A stretch of DNA of 64,000 nt, taken from contig JAJOJL010000040.1 of NCBI GenBank assembly GCA_021208645.1, positions 1 to 64,000 of the forward strand. The letters are read 5' to 3'. Position 1 is the stretch's first letter, and each line of letters begins with the position of its first letter. Below are positions 20,233 through 30,345 of the stretch, piece by piece. The stretch is from Bacillus sp. (in: firmicutes). Its GTDB lineage: Bacteria > Bacillota > Bacilli > Bacillales > Salisediminibacteriaceae. The position numbers and the translations under genes were made by a program. Below the pieces are notes generated by a model. It was not told the DNA's origin, searched no databases, and saw nothing but the letters and a program-made list of their open reading frames with translations.

Positions 20233-22035
20233 ATGGGAAAATATCAATATGAAACAAAAAAACCTAGTATTGTATTTTATCTCTCTGCTCCGCTTGTTGC
20301 TTTATTCGTGTTATGGGGAGCAATAGGACCAAGATCGTTAGAGAACTTTTCTAATAACGCATTAGCTGCAACCATTGATAACTTCGGCTGGTTTTATATG
20401 TTGGCCACCGCATTTTTCATAGCCTTTGTATTATTTTTAGCAATTAGTCCTTTTGGAAGACTTCGTTTGGGAAAACCAGATGAACGTCCTGAATACAAAT
20501 TTTACACCTGGTTGGGGATGTTATTTTCTGCTGGAATTGGTGTTGGCTTTGTATTTTGGGGAGTGGCAGAACCTGCCCTTTACTTTTTAGACCCACACCC
20601 TGACTATATTGGACTTTCTGACGAAGTAAAGGCAGCTGCAGGACTTCGATATGCTGTTTTTCATTGGGCCCTCCACCCTTGGGCCATCTTTTCTTTAGTA
20701 GCATTAACTCTGGCCTATGTTCAATTTCGAAAAGATCAACCTGCTCTAATCAGTTCTGCTTTCCAGCCATTACTAGGTGAAAAAATTTACGGGCCACTTG
20801 GAAAAGGAATCGATGTTTTAGCTGTACTCGCTACCTCAACAGGGGTAGCTACTACATTCGGTTTAAGTGCCTTGCAAATTACTGGTGGTCTTTCTCACCT
20901 TACAGGAACCATACCAAACAATGCTGGTACCCAATTGACTGTCATTGCCATTGTGACTGTATTATTCATTTTTTCAGCTGCTACAGGTGTGAATAAGGGG
21001 ATAAAAATATTAAGTACTATTAATTTAACTATCGCTTCGATCTTACTTATTTTTATGATAGTTATGGGGCCTACCTTGTTTATTGCAGAGAGTATTGTAA
21101 CAACTATCGGTAATTACATTGCCAATGTGACACAGATGAGTTTGGATCTTAATCCTTTCGGTGACGGTGAATGGATGGGGATTTATACGATTTTTTTCTG
21201 GGCTTGGCATATTTCATGGGCACCCTTTATGGGGATCTTCATAGCACGGATTTCACGTGGGAGAACAATTCGGGAATTTGTAGCTGGTGTTTTAATTGTA
21301 CCATCATTGCTGGCAGTCATCTGGTTCACTGCCTTTGGGGGAACTGCCCTAAAAATGATAATGGATGGCAATGATCGAATCGGAACCCTAGTCATGGAAA
21401 ACGTTGAAGTCGCCCTATTTGTCACCCTTGGGGAGTTACCTCTTGGCATTATCATGAGTATCCTTGCTGTTGGGTTAATTATTATCTTTTTTATTACATC
21501 TGCTGACTCTGCATCCTATGTTTTGGCCGCTTTAACAAGCAATGGTAGTCTTGAACCTAAACTAAGCGTTAAGGTCATTTGGGGCTTTCTCATTGCTGGT
21601 ACCGCAAGTGTATTATTATTAAGCGGTGGGTTAACTGGACTGCAAACAGCTTCTATAATTGCTGCTCTCCCCTTCGCCATCATCATGGTTGTAATGATGT
21701 TTTCATTATTGATGATGATGAGTCGCGATGTTCGAGTCGAGAAAAAACGTGAAAATCAGCAAAGGACCAAGTTAATTAAAAGTGAAATCCATAGTGATAT
21801 GTATGAAAAAGTTAAGGAAGAAGTTTATGAGGAAATTAAAGAAGAAGTGTACGATGAAATGAAAGAAGAAGTATATGAACAAGTGAAAGAAGAGGTATTT
21901 GACGATTTAAAGGAAGAGGTGTATGAAGAATTTAAAGAAAAAATATATGAAGATTTGAAAGAGGATTTAAGCGAGCAATTGGACGGTGAGCTTGACCCTC
22001 CATCGGAAGGAAAAAATGATGATCGTAAAAAATAA
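20233..22035 (+). CDS. BCCT-family betaine/choline/carnitine transporter with octapeptide-repeat tail
   Basis: KFYTWLGMLFSAGIGVGFVFWGVAEP, FFWAWHISWAPFMGIFIARISRGRTIREFV; C-terminus (MYEKVKEE)(VYEEIKEE)(VYDEMKEE)... Confidence 0.92.
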   Translation: MGKYQYETKKPSIVFYLSAPLVALFVLWGAIGPRSLENFSNNALAATIDNFGWFYMLATAFFIAFVLFLAISPFGRLRLGKPDERPEYKFYTWLGMLFSAGIGVGFVFWGVAEPALYFLDPHPDYIGLSDEVKAAAGLRYAVFHWALHPWAIFSLVALTLAYVQFRKDQPALISSAFQPLLGEKIYGPLGKGIDVLAVLATSTGVATTFGLSALQITGGLSHLTGTIPNNAGTQLTVIAIVTVLFIFSAATGVNKGIKILSTINLTIASILLIFMIVMGPTLFIAESIVTTIGNYIANVTQMSLDLNPFGDGEWMGIYTIFFWAWHISWAPFMGIFIARISRGRTIREFVAGVLIVPSLLAVIWFTAFGGTALKMIMDGNDRIGTLVMENVEVALFVTLGELPLGIIMSILAVGLIIIFFITSADSASYVLAALTSNGSLEPKLSVKVIWGFLIAGTASVLLLSGGLTGLQTASIIAALPFAIIMVVMMFSLLMMMSRDVRVEKKRENQQRTKLIKSEIHSDMYEKVKEEVYEEIKEEVYDEMKEEVYEQVKEEVFDDLKEEVYEEFKEKIYEDLKEDLSEQLDGELDPPSEGKNDDRKK

Positions 22036-22049
22036 AGTTTTTCAATTTT

Positions 22050-22090
22050 CTAGAAGAGTTTGCCTTTACTGTTTGGGCAGCTCTTTTTTT
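22050..22090 (+). terminator. Terminator after BCCT gene
   Basis: agagtttgcc-tttactgttt-gggcagctcttttttt. Confidence 0.55.
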
Positions 22091-22175
22091 ATATCATTAA
22101 TAGCTATAGTCCATCCCATCTTGTCACGAGGGTACTGAAAAGTGGTACATTTCCTCTTTTTCCAGTACCCTCGAA

Positions 22176-22259
22176 GCAATGAGCGTAGCCGTCACAATCT
22201 TTAAAAGCCTGATAGGAGTGGGCTCCTCCTATCAGGTGAGTGACGAGCGAAGCCATTGC
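22176..22259. repeat. Interspersed intergenic element, copy B
   Basis: gcaatGAGCGTAGCCgtcac...CCTGATAGGAGtgggctCCTCCTATCAGG...gacGAGCGAAGCCattgc. Confidence 0.8.
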
Positions 22260-22428
22260 AACAGCAATTTAAAGCGCCGAAAAAGTTGTTTTGTCATTTT
22301 TCAGCGGTCTCCTAGTCACTCTCCCAACACTTCGTACGCATTTTCCGCTCCAACTGTCACTCCCATGCTCCGCGCTCACCACCCCTATACTCCATCAAAA
22401 CACTTCCACCTACTACAATCCCAAACTT

Positions 22429-22459
22429 AAAAAGCCCATTCCTCAATGGAATGGGCTTG
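22429..22459 (-). terminator. Terminator of csp gene
   Basis: aaaaagcccattcc-tcaat-ggaatgggctt. Confidence 0.75.
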
Positions 22460-22477
22460 GATTATTCGTTTTAGGAA

Positions 22478-22675
22478 TTAAAGCTTAACTACGTTAGCAG
22501 CTTGAGGACCACGGTCGCCTTCAACGATTTCGAATTCAACTTCTTGGCCTTCTTCTAATGTTTTGAAACCTTCAGATTGGATAGCTGAGAAGTGTACGAA
22601 TACATCGTCTCCACCTTCGCGCTCGATAAATCCAAAACCTTTTTCTGAGTTAAACCATTTTACTTTGCCTGTCAT
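22478..22675 (-). CDS. Cold-shock protein (CspA family)
   Basis: [65 protein letters not shown]. Confidence 0.97.
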   Translation of the reverse strand: MTGKVKWFNSEKGFGFIEREGGDDVFVHFSAIQSEGFKTLEEGQEVEFEIVEGDRGPQAANVVKL

Positions 22676-22962
22676 GTTAACGGCCTCCTTAAAAATAAAT
22701 GAAAAGTTAAATCTTTGAATACCGTAAAACTTATTTCATGCCTTACAAGAACTTTTTGCTTCCGAGGCCGAAAACGTTTTTCGATTTCAAAACTATTTAC
22801 TTCCTGATCATATCATACTGATCAAAGGGATGCAAACACATTTTTCCTGTAATGGCAATGAAAATAACGTGTTTCCGACCCCTTTACAATGTTTATTATA
22901 GACAAAGTTGGGTATTATCATTCACTATTCTGCAATACCAAAAAAACTTCCTATGTAACGGC

Positions 22963-23391
22963 TTACATACTCCCCCCACTAAAAATTATAAGCACAACAA
23001 TCGAAATAATTGGTATTGCTGTAATTAATGGAATAGAAATGGTAAACATCATCGTCAATGCGCTTTTAACCTCTGCCTCATTAAGTCTTTCTTTTTTACT
23101 TCGATAAACAGAAAAAATCCTCAACAAGCCTAAAATGAACACTACAATAACCATGATCAGTGGAACAGCAGGATCTATTGTCTGGCCTTCCAAGGTAATA
23201 AAGGCAATAATGATTAAGGCAATAGGAATCATTTCAATAAAGGCCAAGCGAACAAATAACTTAGTTTGTATTTTTTGCATAAAGGCTTTTGTTGTATCCT
23301 CATTAACTTCCTTAAGCAAACCTTGAAAGGTAATGATGAATCCGATAATAAAAATTACAGTTGCAGCAACTAATAAGTATTCCACACGCAT
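22963..23391 (-). CDS. Hypothetical four-TM membrane protein
   Basis: 142-aa ORF with four hydrophobic segments. Confidence 0.6.
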   Translation of the reverse strand: MRVEYLLVAATVIFIIGFIITFQGLLKEVNEDTTKAFMQKIQTKLFVRLAFIEMIPIALIIIAFITLEGQTIDPAVPLIMVIVVFILGLLRIFSVYRSKKERLNEAEVKSALTMMFTISIPLITAIPIISIVVLIIFSGGSM

Positions 23392-23515
23392 CCCTCCTCG
23401 TCCAATATTATAATATTACAATTTAGAAGGTTTGGCTGTCTATATAAGTAGTTGCATTTCTTTAGTAAAAATGTGCAAAGACCCTGCACTACTTGGTGCA
23501 AGGTCCAACCCGATC

Positions 23516-23989
23516 TTACAAAATATCCAATTTGATTGCTAAAGCAACTAATAGTTGAAGTAAAATTTGAATGTTAGCAGCGATTTGAGTGTCAGTAGTG
23601 GAAATTTCAACATTTCTTGAGTTTTCAACAACTGTTTTCTGGAAAGAAATTTGCTTCATTTTTGATGTTTGCATTAATTCTTGTGTTAAATCCTCTGCTG
23701 TCCTTGAGTCTGCAATGGAGATACTAATTAATACAGCAATGGCTGCCTGTAATCCTGCCTGTAAATTTACTGCTGCTTTAGTATCCGTTGTAGTAACAGT
23801 TACATCACAAGAATCCTTAATAAAAATATATTCTTCATTTAACTGAAGTGTTTTGTTTTTATTTGCGGCCCCTTGCGTTTCATCTTGAATATCTTTGCGA
23901 CCACATAATGGGTGTGCGCTATCTGCGTCTAATGCGCTCCAGTCCCTATTTGCATCAGTTGAGCGAAAGACTTCCTGATTCACTTTCAT
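23516..23989 (-). CDS. Spore coat protein CotX/CotV-domain
   Basis: Two CotX-like repeats: FIKDSCDVTVTTTDTKAAVNLQAGLQAAIAVLISISIAD and VENSRNVEISTTDTQIAANIQILLQLLVALAIKLDIL. Confidence 0.85.
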   Translation of the reverse strand: MKVNQEVFRSTDANRDWSALDADSAHPLCGRKDIQDETQGAANKNKTLQLNEEYIFIKDSCDVTVTTTDTKAAVNLQAGLQAAIAVLISISIADSRTAEDLTQELMQTSKMKQISFQKTVVENSRNVEISTTDTQIAANIQILLQLLVALAIKLDIL

Positions 23990-24074
23990 TCCTCCTTTTC
24001 CTATTCTCGTTACACTGTATGTGAGAATACACAGTTTGTTTGGACAATGTGATCAAGAAATAAGTCTATTTTTA

Positions 24075-24399
24075 CTATTTTTTTCTTCTTTTAGAGCTAG
24101 AACCCTTAACATAAACTTTCGGTTTAGTTTTTGGTTGCTCAGCAATTCCAAAGAAGTCTTCTGTTGAGTCTTCAGCCGGTTTCCGTTTCCATTTCCATTG
24201 ATTTTTGGGGCATATCATTTTCCGTTACGGATTTATTCGTATTCTCTAAAAACTTTTCAACATCGGATTCAATATTCTTAACGATATTTCTTACCTTTTC
24301 CTTCTGATCAGGTGATAAGTCCACTTTATCTGGTGAAATATTGTACTTTTTAAATAGACGATCTAGGTATACGTCCATTAATTGATTTTGTTCCTTCAT
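24075..24399 (-). pseudogene. Small spore-coat-type protein, frameshifted near the C-terminus as given
   Basis: ORF ends ...MEMETETG* but the adjacent frame continues PAEDSTEDFFGIAEQPKTKPKVYVKGSSSKRRKK* with a basic tail; next to cotX. Confidence 0.5.
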
Positions 24400-24615
24400 C
24401 AGTCAAACCTCCTCATTTTCCACGATACTATACCTTATGCATGGAAAATCGTTTGGCATAGGGAACTTGACTAGTTTTTGGTAATTTCTCAAAACAAAAG
24501 CGTAAGCGCTGAAGCTATTACATTATAAATCCCAGTTATTCACATTTATATAAAATAAAAATTCCTTAACAAACAAAAACAGCACGGCGAATTCACCGTA
24601 CTGCTTTTCTAATAA

Positions 24616-26355
24616 TTATTGGAAGTCTTTCACTTTTTGAACAAGGGGTTGAACCAATGCTACAAGTTTCTCTTGTGCCTCTATAGACGTATCGCCACGT
24701 ACGCCAAAGTACAATTTCAGTTTAGGCTCCGTTCCTGACGGTCGTAAACAAAACCAAGATTCATCTGTCATGATATATTTCAGAACGTTTGAATTAGGAA
24801 GTCCCGTAGGTATCTCCTCTTCCTTTATATGATCAAATGCTTTGCCCGTCAAATAATCCTCAGAACGCTTTAAGGCGAATCCACCTTCTGGATCAAATTC
24901 TGCTTCCCTTAAGCTATTGATGAAATTACTCATGGTTTCCACCCCTTCTTTCCCCCTAAACACAAAGGAATGAAGTGTTTCCCGATAATGACCATACTTT
25001 TCATAAATTTCTTCTAAGCCTTCAAATAACGTCTTCCCTTGCTCCTTATAATAGAGGGCCACTTCAGATGCCAGTAGCACAGCTTGAACAGCATCCTTAT
25101 CCCTAACAAAAGGTTCGATTAAGTACCCGTAACTCTCTTCATATCCAAAGATAAAGTTTTTAGTGTTACCTTCACCCTCGAAGTCCCTGATTATTTCGGC
25201 AATATATTTAAAACCAGTTAATACATCTATCACTTCCACATCATGGGCTTCGGCGATTGCTTTCCCTAACGGAGAGGTAACAATCGTCTGAACCATAACA
25301 CTGTTCGTTGGAAGAGTAGCATTTGCTACCCCTGTTGACAACAGGTAATGAAGCATTATTGCACCAGTTTGGTTCCCTGTTAGGACTTGATACTGGTCTT
25401 CCTTATTTTTTGCTGCAACCCCAACACGGTCCCCATCTGGATCCGTTGCAATTAATACATCAGCTCCAATTTCTTCTCCCTCTTTCATTGCCCTGTCAAA
25501 TGCCACATGCTCTTCTGGATTCGCAGAGGTAACATTGGAGAAGTTTTCGTCTGGTGTTGCTTGAGATTCTATCACATGTACTTGAGAGAAACCAACCTTA
25601 CGATAACTGTTTAAAACTGGGGTTAGTGACGCTCCATGTAAAGGGGTAAAAACAACGGATAATTCTTTTCCTTTTTCCGAAACTAATTCCTTATTTTGAA
25701 TCACCTTCATAAGCTGAGTTTCATATGATTCATCCATTTCCTTACCAACATAAACAAGTAAACCACTAGTTAACAATTCTTTTTCATCAGTTGTTGGGAC
25801 AATTAATTCGTCTGCTACTTCATTAACATATTTCAACAATAAATCTGAGTCAGCACCTACTAGTTGAGCACCATCATCACCGTACACTTTGAACCCGTTA
25901 TACTCTGGAGGGTTATGACTAGCTGTGATCATGATACCTGCAACAGCTTTAAGTTCTCTAACTGCAAAGGACAATTGAGGTGTAGGACGGAGTTCTTCAA
26001 AAACGTATACTTTTACTCCATCCGCTCCAAGTACTTTCGCAGACTCTAATGCGAACTTTCGAGAAAAGCGCCGGTTATCGTAGGAGATGGCAACGCCTTT
26101 TGCCATTGCTTTCTCCCCTTTTTCACAAATGAGCTTACTCAACCCTTTCGCAGCACGGCGTACTGTATATGTATTCATACGATTTGTTCCAGGTCCTATT
26201 TCGCCACGCATTCCACCTGTACCGAATTCCAACGCCTTATAAAAAGAGTCTTCCAATACTTTATGATTATCTTTTAACGCCTCCAGTTGTTGCCTTAACT
26301 CCAATTCTAATTCGGCACTTTTTTGCCAACGTTCAAATTCCAATTCCCAGCTCAT
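24616..26355 (-). CDS. pgcA: Phosphoglucomutase/phosphomannomutase (alpha-D-phosphohexomutase)
   Basis: GIMITASHNPPEYNGFKVYGDDGAQL, ATDPDGDRVGVA, FIFGYEESYGYLIEPFVRDKDAV, RPSGTEPKLKLYF. Confidence 0.93.
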   Translation of the reverse strand: MSWELEFERWQKSAELELELRQQLEALKDNHKVLEDSFYKALEFGTGGMRGEIGPGTNRMNTYTVRRAAKGLSKLICEKGEKAMAKGVAISYDNRRFSRKFALESAKVLGADGVKVYVFEELRPTPQLSFAVRELKAVAGIMITASHNPPEYNGFKVYGDDGAQLVGADSDLLLKYVNEVADELIVPTTDEKELLTSGLLVYVGKEMDESYETQLMKVIQNKELVSEKGKELSVVFTPLHGASLTPVLNSYRKVGFSQVHVIESQATPDENFSNVTSANPEEHVAFDRAMKEGEEIGADVLIATDPDGDRVGVAAKNKEDQYQVLTGNQTGAIMLHYLLSTGVANATLPTNSVMVQTIVTSPLGKAIAEAHDVEVIDVLTGFKYIAEIIRDFEGEGNTKNFIFGYEESYGYLIEPFVRDKDAVQAVLLASEVALYYKEQGKTLFEGLEEIYEKYGHYRETLHSFVFRGKEGVETMSNFINSLREAEFDPEGGFALKRSEDYLTGKAFDHIKEEEIPTGLPNSNVLKYIMTDESWFCLRPSGTEPKLKLYFGVRGDTSIEAQEKLVALVQPLVQKVKDFQ

Positions 26356-26514
26356 CTTTACCTCTCCTTTATAACCAAAATTCGAATATCTATATCATAA
26401 TATGTATTTTAACTAGATGCCAATCAATATTATACGACAAAAAAAGACCCAATAAGAAGAGGATGACACAAAAGGAATATTTATCCTTATGTAGTCACCC
26501 TCAACTAAGTACCA

Positions 26515-27732
26515 TTATTCATGATAGTGATAGGAAAACAGTTCGGCCAAAACTAACGTGATGGCTCCCATTAACGACCCTTTTTCTCCAAGGGATGCTG
26601 CCATGATCTTTGTTTTTAACTCGCTTCCTGTTAAAACACGAGCATTCACCACTTCTCTTAACGGAGTCATAATCAGATTCTTTGCTTTAGCTAAGCCCCC
26701 ACCAATGATAACAAGGTTTGGGTTAAACATATGAATAATATTCACGATACCGATCCCTATAAATCGGCCTGTCTTTTCTATCATTTCCAGACAAAGTTCA
26801 TCCCCATTTAATGCATGTTCATGTATTAAAGCCCCTTCAATTTTATCTAAATCACCGTTTACGGATTTCGTAAGCATTGTTTTTCTGCCTAGGGAAATTT
26901 CCCGAATCGTTCGTTCCCTTAAAGCCTGTCCAGAAGCTAGCGTTTGAAAACAGCCAAAGCCACCACATGAACATTGAGGTCCATTCAAATCAATAACCAT
27001 ATGGCCAATTTCACCTGCTATGCTTTCATGACCATTAAACAACTCCCCGTTGATCATAATACCAGCACCAATTCCCTCTCCAATGTTGATACATGTAAAA
27101 TTATCATATCCCTTCCCGTTCCCGAACCATTTTTCCCCTAACGCCATGGCTTTCGCATCATTTTCAACTCTGACAGGCAGGCCAAAGAGTTCCTCCAGCT
27201 TTTCTTTCACTGGAATGTCGTGGAGATTTAAGCTTGGCGCATAGCGGGACATCCCTTTTTTACTATCAACAATACCATGCATGGAAATACCTATTCCAAG
27301 AAGCCTGCTGGCATCTATTGCCTTGCTTCCTTTAATGTCCTTAATCACATAAACCAACTCATCCAGCAAAGATTCCATTGAAATTTCCTGAGGCATCTTC
27401 TTCTCTTTATAAATCAATAACTCACCCATAAGGTTAGAAAGCCCATAGCGAAGTTTCTTTATCCCTACGTCAACACCTATTACAAAATGGTCCGGATGGA
27501 TGACCAATAAAACAGGCTTCCTCCCTCCCGTAGAAGCGCCTGTCTCACTTTCGAGAATTAAATCCTTCGCGAGAAGTTCATTAACAATATTCGTAACAGT
27601 TGGTGGAGTCAGTTTCGTTTTTTTGGCCACATTTGCTCGAGAAATTGGCCCGTGTATACGAATGGTATTCAATACAAGCGACCGGTTTAGTGACTTCATT
27701 AATTGAAAGCTTCCTGCTATGCCCTGATTCAT
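26515..27732 (-). CDS. ROK-family transcriptional regulator
   Basis: N-terminal HTH SRANVAKKTKLTPPTVTNIVNELL, ROK domain with CSCGGFGCFQTLASG zinc motif. Confidence 0.9.
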   Translation of the reverse strand: MNQGIAGSFQLMKSLNRSLVLNTIRIHGPISRANVAKKTKLTPPTVTNIVNELLAKDLILESETGASTGGRKPVLLVIHPDHFVIGVDVGIKKLRYGLSNLMGELLIYKEKKMPQEISMESLLDELVYVIKDIKGSKAIDASRLLGIGISMHGIVDSKKGMSRYAPSLNLHDIPVKEKLEELFGLPVRVENDAKAMALGEKWFGNGKGYDNFTCINIGEGIGAGIMINGELFNGHESIAGEIGHMVIDLNGPQCSCGGFGCFQTLASGQALRERTIREISLGRKTMLTKSVNGDLDKIEGALIHEHALNGDELCLEMIEKTGRFIGIGIVNIIHMFNPNLVIIGGGLAKAKNLIMTPLREVVNARVLTGSELKTKIMAASLGEKGSLMGAITLVLAELFSYHYHE

Positions 27733-27775
27733 TTTCCTCCACCTCCTCTTTTCCCATTATAAATGACAATAAAGA

Positions 27776-29295
27776 TTATAAGCTTTTAATAAACTTCCGG
27801 AAAGCCATTTGCCCTATTTCATCTCGTTTAAACACACCTGCATGCTCTAGAATTATGGAAAAAGTATTCCCTAGTTCTTGTTGTAAAATAGATTGACAGT
27901 TATCCTTCGTTACAGGGTAATCCTTAAAATGCTTAAGGCCCATTTTTTATGTTTTAATATACTTCCTTCACGGTCAATGGCTTGTTCCGGGTCTGGTGTA
28001 AGCATTGCCTCTTCCAATAATGTCATTTCTTCAACTAATCTCCCTGGTAAAACTGCAAGTCCCATCACTTCAATCAAACCGATGTTTTCTTTTTTAATAT
28101 GATGAACTTCCCCGTGAGGATGGAAGATTCCCATCGGATGCTCGTCATTGGTTCGGTTATTTCGCAAGACAATATCTAGCTGGTAATTTTCTTGTGACAT
28201 TCTAGCAATTGGCGTCACGGTATTATGAGGAGTCTTTCCCGTACGAGAGTGAATTCCCACACTCTCATCATTGTAATGCTGCCAATTTTTCCGAATGTGT
28301 TCGGCAGCGTTGATAACATCTTGTTTAACTTGTCCTGTCACCCGTAGAACTGACATGGGCCATTTTACCTTCCCAATAGTCACACCTTTTAAATGAGAAA
28401 ACTCAAAGACTTCTTCTTCCTCTGCAACAGCCATGGGAAATTGATGGTTTCCCCCTTGATAATGGTCATGGCTTAAAATAGACCCTCCTACAATTGGTAA
28501 ATCTGCATTAGAGCCTGCAAAATAGTGTGGAAACCGTTCTACGAAATCCAATAGACGAGTAAATGTCAGCTCAGAAATTACCATTGGCTCGTGTTTATCT
28601 GACAGAATGATAGCATGCTCGTTGTAATAGACGTATGGCGAAAATTGAAGACGCCAAGACTCTCCGTTAAGGGCCAAAGGAATTGTCCGTAAGTTTTGCC
28701 TTGCTGGATGATTTAACCTCCCTGCATACCCTTCATTTTCCTTACAAAGGAGACATAATGGATAATTCGAGGATTTTACAAGCTTTGCAGCAGCAATTTC
28801 CTTCGGGTCCTTCTCTGGTTTTGACAAATTAATGGTGATTTCCAGTTCACCATAAGGAGTTTCTGCCTTCCAATTAAGATTTTTTTTAATACGGTCCTGT
28901 CTAATATAATGGGTATCTTTACTGTACTGATAAAACCACTTTGTTGCCCCTATTGAATTTTGTTCCTTTTCTATTTGTGTAAATTCGTGGATCACTGTCG
29001 ATGGTCTTGCTGTTAAACATCCCATAATCTTCGTATCTAACAAATCTCTTTCCGTAACTGTATTATTTTTTATACGGCCAGTTTTATAAGCCCATTCCAA
29101 TATAGGCTCTAGTAACTCTGCTGGCTCAACCGTCGCAGGAACATTCATGATTACATCGTTGGGCTCGTATTCATCTATTTGGAGACATTCCAAAATGGCA
29201 TTACGGCAAAAAACTGTATCTTCCAAGCTAATTAGCTTTTTATTAATACCGTACTGAAGTAACCGTTCAATATGCCCATAAATAGTATTAGACAT
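27776..29295 (-). pseudogene. galT: UDP-glucose-hexose-1-phosphate uridylyltransferase (class II GalT), C-terminal frameshift as given
   Basis: RLNHPARQNLRTIPLALNGESWRLQFSPYVYYNEHAI, GGSILSHDHYQGG. The ORF stops at 27910, but the neighbouring frame supplies KHFKDYPVTKDNCQSILQQELGNTFSIILEHAGVFKRDEIGQMAFRKFIKSL. Confidence 0.9.
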
Positions 29296-29321
29296 TTTCC
29301 TCCCCCTGTTCTTTTCCAAAA

Positions 29322-30311
29322 TTAATGACGATAGCCATTTGGATTTCGCTGATGCCACTTCCACGCCGTTTCAATAATATCTTCAACATTCGTGTAAATA
29401 GGCTTCCAGCCTAGTACATTAGTAGCTTTTTCCGAGGAGGCAATTAATACGGCCGGATCCCCTGCTCTCCTTGGTGATACCTCTCTATTTATGGTTACAC
29501 CTGTTACACTCTCAGCAGCGTCAATTATTTGTTTTACACTGAATCCATTCCCATTGCCTAGATTAAAAATATCGCTTTCACCATTATTTCTCAAATGGTC
29601 TAAAGCCAGTAAATGTGCTTGAATTAAGTCAGAAACATGAATATAGTCCCTAATACAAGTGCCGTCTTCCGTAGGGTAATCATCCCCAAATATTTTTATA
29701 GAGTCCCTTTGCCCTAAGGCTGCCTGGAGGACGATGGGAATTAAATGTGTCTCAGGGCGATGATCTTCACCAATGGAATGGTTTGGGTGGGCACCTGCCA
29801 CATTAAAGTAGCGGAGTACTACATAGTTAAGGCCATAGGCTTGGTCAGTCCATTTTAGCAATTTCTCTACTGCCAACTTTGTTTCGCCGTACGGATTGGC
29901 CGGGATCGTCTTATCCCCTTCTGAAATAGGTACACTTTCTGGCTCCCCATAGGTTGCTGCCGTTGATGAAAATACAATATTTTTCACGCCGTACTCCACC
30001 ATTTTTTTCAAAAGACAAATGGCTCCGTATACATTATTTTCATAGTATTGAAGAGGATTCTCTACACTAACACCTACTAAAGAATCGGCCGCAAAATGCA
30101 TTACTGCATCAATATGATTATCTCGAAATATCTTGTTGAGGATATCCATGTCTTGAAGTCTACCAATATATAGCTTTGCACCTTCTAAAACTGCCTCCTT
30201 ATGGCCAGTCTGAAGGTTATCGATGACAACAACTTCTTCCCCCTTATCCAATAAATCCGCCACCGCATGACTGCCAATGTATCCAGCTCCACCGCAAACC
30301 AATATTGCCAT
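29322..30311 (-). CDS. galE: UDP-glucose 4-epimerase
   Basis: ILVCGGAGYIGSHAVADLL, FSSTAATYGEPE, NPYGETKLAVEKLL, YPTEDGTCIRDYIHVSDL. Confidence 0.96.
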   Translation of the reverse strand: MAILVCGGAGYIGSHAVADLLDKGEEVVVIDNLQTGHKEAVLEGAKLYIGRLQDMDILNKIFRDNHIDAVMHFAADSLVGVSVENPLQYYENNVYGAICLLKKMVEYGVKNIVFSSTAATYGEPESVPISEGDKTIPANPYGETKLAVEKLLKWTDQAYGLNYVVLRYFNVAGAHPNHSIGEDHRPETHLIPIVLQAALGQRDSIKIFGDDYPTEDGTCIRDYIHVSDLIQAHLLALDHLRNNGESDIFNLGNGNGFSVKQIIDAAESVTGVTINREVSPRRAGDPAVLIASSEKATNVLGWKPIYTNVEDIIETAWKWHQRNPNGYRH

Positions 30312-30345
30312 TACTGCACTCTCCCTTCTTATATTATGAAGTTAT

